From Impatiens glandulifera (taxonomy: Eukaryota > Streptophyta > Magnoliopsida > Ericales > Balsaminaceae): a DNA stretch of 64,000 bases. A program made the position numbers and the translations under genes. This document shows positions 11,300 through 22,639 of this stretch, in pieces; the first letter of the stretch is position 1, and every line of letters starts with the position of its first letter. The stretch covers positions 86,042,846 to 86,106,845 of the forward strand of contig NC_061862.1 in the NCBI RefSeq assembly GCF_907164915.1. Direction: 5' to 3'. A model generated the notes under the pieces. The model was not told the origin of the DNA, made no database searches, and worked only from the letters and a program-made list of their open reading frames with translations.

Positions 11300-11960
11300 A
11301 AATTTTTACTTCACATCTTCACACTAATGAAGATGTGTACATTCAGATTGTTTTTTATGAAATTTGATTTTCAAACACTTGTTCAATTATGTGTTAAATG
11401 AATAAATTAAGTGAAAGAAACATGAGCCGCATAAATATTCGCTTCAAAGACCTTTTCTTCATAAAATATATATGTGAAGCCTCGAATTTCATGAAAAAAA
11501 TATGAAGAGAATAAATATTCGCCTCATTTAAGCTGAAGCGAATACATATTCGCCTCAAATTATTGTTCATGTAAAGCCACCATCTCATCCATGAGAAGCG
11601 GGATGACTTGTCATGTCACTGCACTTACCCCGACATGTAAATACCAGTTTCAACATAAATTTCAATTTATACAAACAAATATAAGGAGAATAAATATTCG
11701 CCCGAGACACGTGGTGAGGTTCAAGCGAACACATATTCGCCTCAGTTTTATGATTCATTTTCTCCATTTGTAACTAAAAGGATACTTAATATTAGTTGAC
11801 TGGGGGCGAATAAATATTCGATTGATTTGGGTGTTTTTAATTTTTTAGAAATGAATTAGTGTGGTCATTCATTTGGTATTTCATAAAACTTCGCATGCAT
11901 ACATTCGACATTATTCTTGGTTTCAAATACAACATACATACAATACTATATACATATCAG
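11300..11960. repeat. Palindrome cluster between Ulp1 and FAR1-like genes
   Basis: At least six copies of the motif lie here, including GCGAATACATATTCGC (11538-11553), GCGAACACATATTCGC (11725-11740) and partly degenerate ones near 11430, 11510, 11690 and 11805. A left-type subterminal block (ATGAGAAGCGGGATGAC then CTTACCCCGACATGTAAAT) is at about 11570-11645. No gene is seen. Confidence 0.75.
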
Positions 11961-11963
11961 ATT

Positions 11964-14640
11964 TCACATGAAACTGGAGTTCGATAGTTGAGATGACAAA
12001 AGAACAGTGAACGGAGTATTGGCGTCCATGCTGAAACTTTCGTCCCATTGTTGAGGAGTTGAGAATTGAGGAGTTGTCGTTGGCATTGCACTTGATGGCT
12101 GGAAAGGAATATCAAATTTATTTAAAAGTATGTTATTATATGAATATGAATAACACAATTATTAGTAAAGAAGGTAAGTCAGCAATTTCATACCGGAATA
12201 TGTGATTCACTAGTTATTCTTGTTGATTTTCGTTTTCTTGAGTTCTTCTCCAGTCCACCTTTCCTTCTCTTACCAGACTTTGTGGGCTTCTTAGTTTTCA
12301 TTCCTTTTGCTTGAACAGGGGCACCCTCGGCAGAACGTGATACACCGGTTGGTGGAGTTTGCATATTTATACTCTCTTGCAATTTTTTATCCACAAACGT
12401 GCACTGGCTCAGCATGATTTCTTTGACATGATTGTAAGTGTCATCTCTTTCGGCTGCCTTGGTAAATAAATGCATGGACAACCCACACAAATCTTTGTAT
12501 CTTATGTTATGAAGCTCACTCGGATCAACATTAGTACTGTCCACGATTGGATCAGTTCCAAATATTCCATCTTTGGCTGTTCTTGTCCACCTCTTCAATA
12601 TCAACGCCGAAGGAATCTTCAACACGTCAATCGTTGTGAAAATCTTTAGGATGTGAGCACACAAAATCCCTCCAAATTCAAATTTACAACAGCTACACTC
12701 GATATTCTTATCGTCATTCTTATGAACTGTAACTGTATGAGAGCATCTCCTAGTGTGGGGTGTTACCTTGTATTTTCTGTGTGTGTCGACATCCTCTAAC
12801 ATTTCTACACCACAATCATGCGACATAAACCATTGTTGTTCAAAGCACTTAAAGACCTCTGGGGTGTAAACTTTGCAGGCATCCTTTAAGATCAAAACTG
12901 GATAGTTAAGACTTGGTTGGCTGGTAATTGATTTGAAATCAGCCTTCAACACATCATATCTTCTTTCATCGAGTAGTCTTTCAAAGTGTTTGAAAAATTC
13001 TAAATACTTGTGTTTGTAGGAGCAGTACATTTTCAACATACTGTTCATACTCTCACTTCTCTGTGTTGTCGTCATATCAGCACAAAACATTTGTCGTCCA
13101 TAGACTAATGCCCACTTTCGCCTGATGCTAAACATGCGTTTCAACCAATCGTTGTTTTCAAGCCCGTAGTTTGTCAACATTTGATTCCAAGCTTCAACAA
13201 ACTCTATCTCTTCTTCAAAATCATATATACACGAAGAAAAATCCTTAGAAAAATCTCTGAAATTATGGAACACCGAGCTAAGATGTATGGCTGCATTTTG
13301 AAATATGTGCCAAATACAGAGACGATGATTTGTTTCGGGCCATGTAGACGCCAAGGCCTTAGCCATGGCCGCGTCTTGATCTGTAAGAATGGTTTTTGGT
13401 TTTTTCCCATGCATAGCTTTGGTGAAAGTCTCAAACAACCAATCAAAAGTCATCGCAGTTTCATCGTATAATAGAGCTGCTCCAAAAATAATTGATTGTT
13501 TGTGATGATTGACACCTACAAAAAGCGCAACTGGACGACCTTCATTATTCTTCTTGTATGTGGTGTCAAAACTAACCACGTCTCCGAAGTATGAATAATC
13601 GGACCGCATGTTGGAATCACACCAAAAAATATTCGTTATCAAATCGTCCGCATCAAGTTGAAAAGCATTATAAAAACCAGGATCATTGGATTGTTTTTTC
13701 TGCAAATACTCTAATACACCCCCTGTTTCCCCAAAATTACACTCTCTGGTTCTTTTCGTGCGCAGGTAATTTTTGTAATCCTCAGGAAGAAAACCTAGAT
13801 TCTCCCTTCCACCGATTTGTTTAGACATTAGAGCATGTGATGACTTAGGAGGAATTCCCACGTTAGTGGCCATCTCGATATGTAAGCCTGCAACTGCAGA
13901 AATATTCCTATGGCATCTATACAGGTGAGTTTTCTTTGGACTTGCAAGAGGATGACTATGATCACTAATAAAATTTACCACTTGGAACTTTCCATTGTCT
14001 GCCCTCTTTATCCTCAATTTCGCTTCACAACAGAACCGAGTCACAGAACGTCTACGTTTCACATAGACATCACGTTTGTCCTTTCCCCGTTCACCCTGTG
14101 CACTACAACAAAAAACTCTATCCAGTATTTTACCCTCCTTGTTTACATGTTTTGAACTGCGCCTTATACCAAATCCTATTAGTTTAGCGTATGCTAAGTA
14201 GAATACGTAGCCTTCTTCTTCACTCTCAAATTCTCTACCTAAAAGTGGAATTAAGTTGGCTTCGATGTCCTCCAAAGGTTGGCTGTTTGCATCGAAATTC
14301 AATTGACGACGACAAGTAGCAGATTCGCTGTTCAGTTTGAACACGTGGAAAATAAAGGTTCAACTAACCAGAACTTGTAGATTATTGGAAAATGAAAACA
14401 ATATAAGCGAAGAAAGCTTCACTTCAACAGTATGAAGATTGTAATATTAGGCGAATATAGTTTCACTTTATAAGATATTATCTAAAAATATATTAGTGAA
14501 GAGATCTTCGCTTACATGTGCACTAAAAATATTGGAGAAGTTAAACAATGTTACCTTAAATTATTAATATCATTCTCGTCCATATCATTCTCGCTGATAT
14601 GTGTTCCTTCCTGATAATCAAACAGAACAGAACATTTCAT
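11964..14640 (-). CDS. FAR1-related / MULE transposase-like protein, intact
   Basis: Exons on the minus strand: 14640-14555, 14327-12194, 12098-11964. The phases match, giving about 784 residues. Exon 1 supplies an ATG (MKCSVLFDYQEG) that exon 2 lacks. Domains: FAR1-type zinc-binding DNA-binding domain at about 60-160 (FESEEEGYVFYLAYAKLIGF ... ISDHSHPL); MULE transposase core at about 280-460 with Asp in VVSFDTTYKKN (~283), Asp in TILTDQDAAM (~346) and Glu in TQRSESMNSM (~455); SWIM zinc finger at about 575-592 (CSCCKFEFGGILCAH); and a basic tail (KTKKPTKSGKRRKGG) likely to act as a nuclear signal. Such proteins bind DNA in the nucleus as transposases or, when domesticated, as FHY3/FAR1/FRS transcription factors. 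No stop or frameshift is visible. The setting among MULE repeats favours an element transposase over a domesticated FRS gene. Confidence 0.85.
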
Positions 14641-15279
14641 GTCGAGTATTCAAAAAACATAGAAAAGGTTGGGACGAAAAGTAAAGAAGGTATAGATGAC
14701 ATTCAAAAACATACCATTTTATAATTTAGGAAGATGGATTGATATTATAATGAAGTCTCCGGCGAAGGAGAGGTCGATGGTAGACAATGTAGTATAACTC
14801 CGGCGAAGAAATGGTCGTACAGGTGAGAGAGAGAATAGTACAAACTTTGTCTAGCAGCATGGCTTGCTGCATGCAGCATTTAATGAAAAGGTGGCAGGTG
14901 TTAGGTGGCGGTGAGGTGACTTGTTAAAAAAATTATTTCATTTTAATAATTAAATGACAAAAATTATTATGAAATAAAATTAATAAATCAATCAATCAAT
15001 CAGTAAGCGAAGATTTCTTCACATTATTATTTTGACAATTGTTTTAGAAATATTATTTTGACAGTAGTTTTAAAAAATATTAATTATTTATCAAATTTAT
15101 ACTTCAAGTTATACATTATTTCTTAATGTTTCAAGATTTAGTTAAATATAAGGCTGATGTTTTAAAAAAAAACAATTCGAAGAACAAAAAAGATAAATCT
15201 GAAATCAAATATGACATTGAATTTTCAAGAATGCAAAATATTCAAATATTAAGTAACAAATTAAACCAACACATGTCTA
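14641..15279. other. Leader/spacer between the BRCT gene and the FAR1-like gene
   Basis: Both neighbouring genes are on the minus strand, so this is the 5' leader and promoter side of the FAR1-like gene and the 3' side of the BRCT gene. The 14755-14850 stretch has two CTCCGGCGAAG motifs and GAGAGAGA, leader-like in composition. GCGAAGATTTCTTC lies near 15005. The rest is AT-rich without recognised signals. Confidence 0.45.
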
Positions 15280-16452
15280 TTACAAAAACAAAGGCTGCAA
15301 ATCACAAGCAGCAATGGATTCTAGCAAGCTTGTGTGAGGAACACCAAACACATCCAAATATGTCTTCAGAGGATTCTCTGCCTCAAATACCCAAACAAGT
15401 TCATTAACATCGTGCCGAGACTTGTCGTATACAACTATAGTTTTGTCGTCCTCGGGCTCGACAAATGGATTCTCCATTTCTTTAGTTGTACCTCCTCCAG
15501 CAATTACAAACCCCATAAGATCCAGTTTGTAAGCCGGGATGAATTCCCCTGCAAATATGAAGGTGTAACTGTCGAAGAGTTTCGGCAGCTGAAAGAAAAT
15601 ACAAAACATTATTAGTAATCATGGACAATTGAATATCATATGGAGGAGTAGGAATAAGACAAAACTTACATTGTTCAAATACCGCATTCTGCCAGCTCTT
15701 GGACCGCCCACAGTCCCATGATTATCTCGCTGCACCTCGTATGGTTCCTCGTCCACGTAACAGTTAAATCTGATTGATGATTTTATCCCTGTATAAAAGC
15801 AATAGGTGTTTTTAGTTTCATATATGTGAAAATGAATATTGAGTTAACAGTAAAGGGTTAAGAATAACAGAGTCTCACAATCAATGGTAAGGACCCAACT
15901 CCCGTTCAATATGCCCTTCAATACTTTAATAGTGCGACCACATCCACCATTAGAATCGGTGGATGCTATGACGTGGGTCACATCGTCTCGCCACCTCATT
16001 GTCACCGTGGCACCACATGTGTTAGCATATTGTTGCATCAAGTGCTGTTTAAGAACAATCATAAATATTTCAGTTAAACAGGATGAAAACTTAAACAATA
16101 TGGAAAAAAAGGGAGAAATGTCACGAAGAGTACTATCTCTTCACTTGTTAATTGATTTGGGCATAAAATCCAGTCTTTGCCAAAGTTTTGGACGGATGCT
16201 GAGGCGGTTGCCTGCACGTGCATGAAAAAAAAAACGGTCTTTGTTAGTATGTACTAGGGTTTCATGGAAATAATATCCCAAAACCTAACACTAGGTCATT
16301 TTTCCTAAATAACATTGATTTACAGTGAAGGTGACATTTTGAGAGTAGGGTTTCCTATAGATTAAAGAGACAACAACATCACATAACAGAATCTAGTGTA
16401 GTAGTTCCATAATCCTAAATATGAAAAGTTACTATTCAGGAATACGTACCAT
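15280..16452 (-). CDS. Standalone tandem-BRCT protein of BARD1/BRCA1 type, intact, within MULE DNA
   Basis: Five exons on the minus strand: 16452-16450 (ATG only), 16211-16134, 16044-15879, 15788-15670, 15588-15280. All have GT-AG borders and matching phases, giving 224 residues. First BRCT: DWILCPNQLTSEE, CGATVTMRWRDDVTHVIAS, RTIKVLKGILNGSWVLTID; the exon 3/4 join creates the conserved Trp of DWIKSS. Linker: VDEEPYEVQRDNHGTVGGP. Second BRCT: LPKLFDSYTFIFAGEF, VIAGGGTT, LLESIAACDLQP. The closest match by memory is the C-terminus of plant BARD1 (ROW1), then BRCA1; the RING, PHD and other domains are absent. Tandem BRCT pairs bind phosphopeptides in DNA-damage complexes. Introns are kept, so the sequence was captured as genomic DNA and not from mRNA. 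It could be a Pack-MULE-type chimera. Function is unknown. Confidence 0.75.
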
Positions 16453-16870
16453 TGTGGAGTCGTGAAGATGTGGATTCAGGTTCGGTCGACGGGGAGCCGG
16501 TTACGAATCGCCGTGAAAAGGAGGCAGGAAGAGAGAGAGATGAATCGGGCAGAAATGATTATAAAATAATCATATTAGGGGGTATATATATTCATGTAAC
16601 CGGGGCGAACATGTCTTCTTTCGAAAAGCGACTATTCATTCCATGTAACATGACACAGGGACCAGGGGCGAATAAGTGTTCTCTCGAGAAGCGACTATTC
16701 AATCCATTTTACATTGAACATGGTCTATGCGAACAAATATTCTCTTACAGCAAAAAAAATTAAATAAAAAAAAATATTAATGAATTAATTGAAGCGAATA
16801 TTATATCGCTGCATGTCATTTTAAATTAATTGAATTAACATTTATTAATAAACGGAAATAAAAAAAACAA
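16453..16870. other. Probable BRCT-gene leader and right-side MULE sequence
   Basis: About 100 bp immediately upstream of the BRCT start (16453-16560, minus) are pyrimidine-rich on the coding strand and look like a 5' untranslated exon ending ACAATG|GTACGT. Beyond it are relaxed copies of the palindrome: GGCGAACATGTCTTC near 16605, GGCGAATAAGTGTTC near 16666, TGCGAACAAATATTC near 16727 and GAAGCGAATATTATATCGC near 16792. Confidence 0.5.
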
Positions 16871-18450
16871 GTAATTGAGGCGAAAATTTGTTCGGTTGCT
16901 GCATGTCATCTTCAATTAATTGAATTAATATTTAATAAACGGAAATATAAAATCCATGTCATTTCGGTCTTTACATAGACTGGTAAGTGTCTTTACATGG
17001 TAGGCAAGCGGTCTTCTCATGGGTGGGTATGGGGGTTTTACATGAGGTTTTTATTAGAATTAATTTAAGCAAATATATCTTCGCTCATGAGAGTCTCCAG
17101 CCAACAAAAATGAAATAAAAAAAAAACAAGTAATTGAGGCGAAGATTTGTTCGGTTGCTGCATGTCATCTTCAATTAATTGAATTAATATTTAATAAACG
17201 GAAATATAAAATCCATGTCATTTCGGTCTTTACATAGACGGGTAAGTGTCTTTACATGGTAGGCAAGCGGTCTTCTCATGGGTGGGTATGGGGGTTTTAC
17301 ATGAGGTTTTTATTAGAATTAATTTAAGCAAATATATCTTCGCTCATGAGAGTCTCCAGCCAACAAAAATGAAATAAAAAAAAAAACAAGTAATTGAGGC
17401 GAAGATTTGTTCGGTTGCTGCATGTCATCTTCAATTAATTGAATTAATATTTAATAAACGGAAATATAAAATCCATGTCATTTCGGTCTTTACATAGACG
17501 GGTAAGTGTCTTTACATGGTAGGCAAGCGATCTTCTCATAGGTGGGTATGGGGGTTTTACATGAGGTTTTTATTAGAATTAATTTAAGCAAATATATCTT
17601 CGCTCATTAGAGTCTCCAGCCAACAAAAATGAAATAAAAAAAAAAAGTAATTGAGGCGAAGATTTGTTCGGTTGCTGCATGTCATCTTCAATTAATTGAA
17701 TTAATATTTAATAAACGGAAATATAAAATTCATGTCATTTCGGTCTTTACTTAGACGGGTATGTGTCTTTACATGGTAGCCAAGCGGTCTTTTCATGGGT
17801 GGGTATGGGGGTTTTACATGAGGTTTTTATTAGAATTAATTTAAGCAAATATATCTTCGCTCATGAGGGTCTCCAGCCAAAAAAAATGAAATAAAAAAAA
17901 AAGAAAAAAATAGCCAAGTAATTGAGGCGAAGATTTGTTCGGTTGCTGCATGTCATCTTCAATTAATTGAATTAATATTTAATAAATGGAAATATAAAAT
18001 CCATGTCATTTTGGTCTTCACATAAACGGGTTAGTGTCTTTCCATGGCAGGCAGGCGGTCTTCTCATGGGTGGGTTGGGGGGTTTACATGAGGTTTTAAT
18101 TAAAATTAATTGAAACAAATATATCTTCGCTCCAGAGAGTCTCGAGGCAAAAAAAATTAAATACAAAAATTAAATAAAAATCCAAGAAAAAAAATGAATG
18201 AATTAATTGAAGCGAATATTATATCGCTGCATGTGTTTTTTAATAAATTAAATTAATATTTAATAAACGAAAATATAATATCCCTGTCATTTTGGTCTTT
18301 ACATAGATGTGTAAGTGTATTTTCATGAACGGCAGGCGGTCTTCTCATGGGTGGGTATGGGGGGTTTACATGAGGGTCATTGCAACGGGCGTGTAGATCT
18401 TCGCTCCCATCGCATCTCACCCTTCCCTCTGACACGGTGCCCTGAGCGAA
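16871..18450. repeat. Tandem array of ~260-bp right-type subterminal units
   Basis: Five units start at GTAATTGAGGCGAAG-like sequence at 16871, 17130, 17390, 17647 and 17918 (spacing 259, 260, 257 and 271). A more diverged unit spans about 18190-18400. Each contains a TTCGGTCTTTACATAGACGG block, a TCTTCTCATGGGTGGGTATG block and two relaxed palindromes (GGCGAAGATTTGTTCGG and GCAAATATATCTTCGC). The blocks are inverted relative to those near 3.95, 5.3, 5.9 and 11.6 kb. Several copies differ by only a few bases, so the amplification looks recent. Short open frames here are by-products of the repeat. Confidence 0.9.
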
Positions 18451-18800
18451 GATATCTTATCTGGGTGTCATATGGATATTATATAATTTCTTGGCGTTAA
18501 CAGGCGCTGCCGTTAACTGCGTCTGGTGTGAACCCGGGCCGAAACCCGGATTCCGGATTCTCCCTCCCTCCGTCTCCTACCCAGATTGATTTATTATTAA
18601 AATAATAATGCTGCAATCTGATTGGTCCGCCACAGGGGAACACGGCAATCGGTAGCAGAAGATCTGAACTGCCAAAATAGGGATGAATAGTGTTAACACA
18701 AATATACATTCGTGGAAGAGACAGAGGAATTTGACGTTTAGAGGGAAAAAAAGCATGCATAATGAGATTTACATGATAGTTGGAGATGCTTGTTAATTAA
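18451..18800. other. Possible right edge of the MULE block
   Basis: A GC-richer stretch (18500-18660) is followed by GATTTACATGATAGTTGGAG and ATGCTT, after which the sequence becomes plain AT-rich spacer with no palindromes. The reverse complement begins AAGCATCTCCAACT, which resembles ends of some plant DNA transposons. I found no partner terminal repeat or target duplication in the window, so the boundary is tentative. Confidence 0.3.
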
Positions 18801-20554
18801 TTTATTTCATTTATTATAAATAATAATATATTATATATATTTAAATAATAATATATTTATTTATTATTATTATTATTATTTAAATATAACTAATTAGTTA
18901 ATTATTATTATTATTATATATATTAATAAAATTATATATACGCAGCAATGCCATAAGAGCAGGTCATGTGAGTTTTGTTGAGTTCGGCTATGTTATACAA
19001 ATCATTATTATTATTAAAATTATTTTATAACATATATTTTGTTTCCTTAATTGAATTATTTGTTTTATTAATAATATTATATATATATATATATATTTGA
19101 AAAAATAATATAGTCTATCATTTTTATTATAATATATATTTTGTTTTCTTAATTAAATTATTTTATTTATTATAAAAAATAATATAATTATTATTATTAT
19201 ATTTTTGAAAGTTCAACTAACGCTATAATATATAGATATATAAATATAAATATAAAAAATTAATAAAAAAAATTAAAATTATATAAACACAAAAATCATA
19301 GGGACGGTGTGCATTGAGTTGGATGACCACTAATTTATAATTAAGTTAAATATATGCTAGGTGATTAAAAAGAAGTAAATTATGCTTTATGTTATAGCAT
19401 ATATTTTATTTCTTTTTGGATTATTTGTTTTATTATAAAGAATATTATATTATATACATTTAAAAAATAATATAATTTCTATCATAATTATCATTATTTT
19501 GTTGAAATGACAAAATAATTTAAGCTTTTTATTAATATATTTTTTGTTTTATTAATAAATTTTATTTATTTATTAGAAAGAATAATATATTATGTAATAT
19601 CTATTATTATTAATATTAAATTTTTGAAAAAGAAAATAACTAGTTGGTTTGATTTAGATGTATTTAAACTAATTAAACTTGTCAAAATTTAAATTTAAGT
19701 TCTTATAATTATACTTAATTTTATAAATTATTAATTTATAATTTTATAAAAATAATATATATTTACAAATTCAAAATTAAGTTATTACTCGTTCAAATAA
19801 ACTAATTCATCTAATTAATGTATAACTATTTTCATTTCAAATGTTAATTAATTTTTATTATTTATAAAATTAACTTTATAAAAATTATAAATACAAATAA
19901 TATTATATGTAATTTATATTTTAATAATTTATAAATGACCAACTAATAACTCTCCATTTTGTCAATTTAAAAAAAGAAAATATATATATATATTGTAAAC
20001 AACCTTATTTTTTTTTAACTTGATATATTTAAATAGAAGGAAAAAAATTACAATTTATACAGATGGAACCACGGGCGGGGTGGAATAAGTCCATGTGAAA
20101 AACGTAAAATATTATATAATTTCAAATATTTTATTATTACTTCTTATTATTGGCACGTGGTTTGTTAGTAAAAAATTATTGGTTAAATACAGTATTCTTT
20201 CCATTATTTAAATAACTAAATATCTTTATTTTCATAGATCCATTAATTAAATCAAATAATTTATTAACTAAATATTCTTTGTCTATAAAATTAACATGTT
20301 TAACTCTTCATGATTTATATCATGAATTGTTTAAGTAACTCAAATCAAAGTTAAACCATACCCAATTGGGTGGTTGATAATTCATTATTTAGAACCCTTG
20401 TTCAATCCAAGCTCACAAGAATCACAATAAAAAAAAAATGACTTTCATGGCAACAAATATTACAGACATAATTATCATACAAAATGAATAACCTAAAATA
20501 GCTAGAATTCCCAATTGAAAAATAAATTAAAATCACAATCAATAATATATATGT
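18801..20554. other. AT-rich intergenic spacer
   Basis: Very AT-rich, with many ATT/TTA runs. No gene, RNA or bounded element recognised. It ends at the 3' end of the SWEET2-like gene. Confidence 0.6.
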
Positions 20555-22603
20555 TCAAACATATGTCTCCAGGAAAGGTTCCCTCAACTCTTCTTCAGAT
20601 TTGTTGTAGTAATAATACAAGCCTAGTTGTATCACCCCCAAAATCACACCAATTCCATTTGGCACCTATTTTTAACACATACATAAAGATGATTGTTAAG
20701 ACCATAACAATAAATTTAACGACAGATTGAAACCTACAATTTGACGTTTTACAATGTTTACGAGATTTCAAGTCAAGATCTTAAGGGGTTTTCAAATATA
20801 TGTTATTAGTAAATGTTATAACAAAGCATGAATTATTTTTTTGGGGTTTTCAAACATTGATGAGCATTGATACTCACATAGATGAAAGGATCGGCCTTAA
20901 ACATTCCATAGGCGAAGAAAGATATGCTCATCAAGAGTGTGGAAAGAGAAAGATAGAATGGCATGAACTCGACACTTTTAGTCTTGATCACCAAATTCTG
21001 CAGCAAATCAAACAATGGGAGAATTATCACATTAGCATTAACAACAGCTAAATGAAACAATTTAGGTATAGAAAAAGCAATGGAAAATAACGAAAACTCA
21101 CAATGACAGAGAGCGGAGAAGCAAACATTGATATGAGAGAAGCCACGCTCAAGTACCCGACAAACATTTGTCGGTTTGAAGTGTCGAATGCTTGCAAACT
21201 CGCAACTATTATGATAAGGAACGCACAAATAACTGCAGATAAGAGTCCTAACATCTTCACCTAATAAAACATCAAGTAAATCATAATTAGTTTCACTATT
21301 TTCATTTTAATAATGAGAAGCAATTTGCCCACAAAACTTACTAAATTGTCTCAAATAGTATATTAAACAATATCCCATAATCCATAATCAATAACTTCTA
21401 TCATCAACTAAAATATCAAATAATCAACCAAAATGCAAAAATACTCTTACTTTGGTATTTATAACATTTTAAACTAAATAATACCTAAGGATATTTTAGT
21501 CATTATCCATCAAACCATTGAAGAAGAAAATACCCAGATCAAACAAGCTCTTACTTTATATTGTACATAAAGTTCTCAAATATTATTACTTAAGATAATT
21601 TGGCCATTTGAACCAAATAAACCACTGTTTTTATAAATAATAAAAACCAGATTATTTCGAAATATCCCTAGGTCAAACAAGCCATAAATCTCTAAAATTT
21701 CAGTTAGACATTCCTCTAAAATTCTAATTTGTCTAGCAAACACAACCTTAAAATCAGGGTTAAGACAACTCAGGCAATTCACCCCACCCTAAACCCAAAT
21801 AAAGAGTCCTGTTTTCTTCTGAAATTTTCACCGATTCGAGTAATTCTCAAACAGTCTTACAAATTCAGTGGTGAAATTAACAAATATAAAGAGTTGTTTT
21901 AGTTACCCTTTTGGATCTGTCTGCGTAGATGATGAATATGGTGGTGTAGATTAACTGGAAAGCAGCTCCAACAGAATTGACAGTGGCGACCAAAATAATA
22001 CCAGGAGATACAATGGGCAAACCATACCACAAACAGATCAAACAGTTCATGAGTGCATAGATATAAGGCAATCCAGAGAATTGCTCAGTTGATTTGTTTC
22101 TCACAATTCTCCTGAACGTAGGACTGCATTCAACAAACAAGGAATCATGGATCTAAATCGAAGATTTAGGGATTATTTCAGATGTAGATTTCTTTTGTAT
22201 AATAAGGGTGGAAAGTCAAAGAAGTGAAGAACGAACTTACATGGGTGAAACAAATAACACAAAGGCAAATACATTTCCTGCAATGATTCATGAAGAGGGT
22301 GTAATCAGAAATTGGTAAGAGATCTGTAGTCTCAATATCATCAGCTCATCGGAGAATCCGAACTGAAACCTATCAAATTTGCATATGTCCTGACTGAATC
22401 TAGGATTCACATATCAATCAATCAATGACTCAAATGAGAGTTGGAAAATACAATTTGAATCATCCGCATGGAGAGAAAGAGAGGAGGGTACCTGCAACTC
22501 CGGCTGCATCGCAGAGGGATGAGTTAGAAGAAGAGAACAATGGCGCCGGATTGATGAACGAAGAAGAACCCATTGAAACTTCACTCATTAGATTATGAAT
22601 CAT
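20555..22603 (-). CDS. SWEET2: SWEET2-like sugar transporter, complete
   Basis: Six exons on the minus strand: 22603 (or 22588)-22492, 22277-22241, 22123-21907, 21260-21102, 20997-20878, 20665-20555. Two in-frame ATGs, 15 bases apart, give 251 or 246 residues; I cannot tell which is used. Two MtN3/saliva repeats are present, with seven expected membrane spans. Clade signatures are PTFRRIVRNKSTEQFSGLPY, YALMNCLICLWYGLP, TVNSVGAAFQL, FASPLSVI followed by NLVIKTKSVEFMPFYLSLST, and PNGIGVILGVIQL near the end. The first repeat has the STEQFSGLP motif nearly identical to Arabidopsis SWEET2, and the length is typical. SWEETs are bidirectional sugar uniporters; Arabidopsis SWEET2 is a tonoplast glucose/2-deoxyglucose transporter limiting root sugar loss. 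No lesions are seen. Intron 3 (21261-21906) holds a MITE-like repeat. An AT run at about 22612-22633 lies just upstream. Confidence 0.93.
21340..21730. repeat. MITE-like insertion in SWEET2 intron 3 (tentative)
   Basis: The segment has AAATATCCCTAGGTCAAACA and CAGATCAAACAAGCTC, with AAATAATC/CCAAATAA-like internal sequence. Similar wording (CCAAATAACCC, ATCAAACAAGCTC) occurs in EXO1 intron 5 at about 33250-33420. I could not define exact ends. Confidence 0.35.
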
Positions 22604-22639
22604 CAATGTCAAATATATATATATATATATATCTCAGTG

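Noticed and set aside
13181..14155. Plus-strand open frames over the FAR1-like gene
   Set aside because: They are antisense shadows of the transposase exon, which carries clear domain motifs.
14342..14344. GTG as the start codon of the FAR1-like protein
   Set aside because: An in-phase upstream exon with ATG at 14640-14638 and proper splice sites explains the 5' end without a non-ATG start.
16871..18175. CRISPR-like or satellite array
   Set aside because: Units are ~260 bp without short spacers, the setting is eukaryotic, and the same blocks occur inverted elsewhere in the MULE block.
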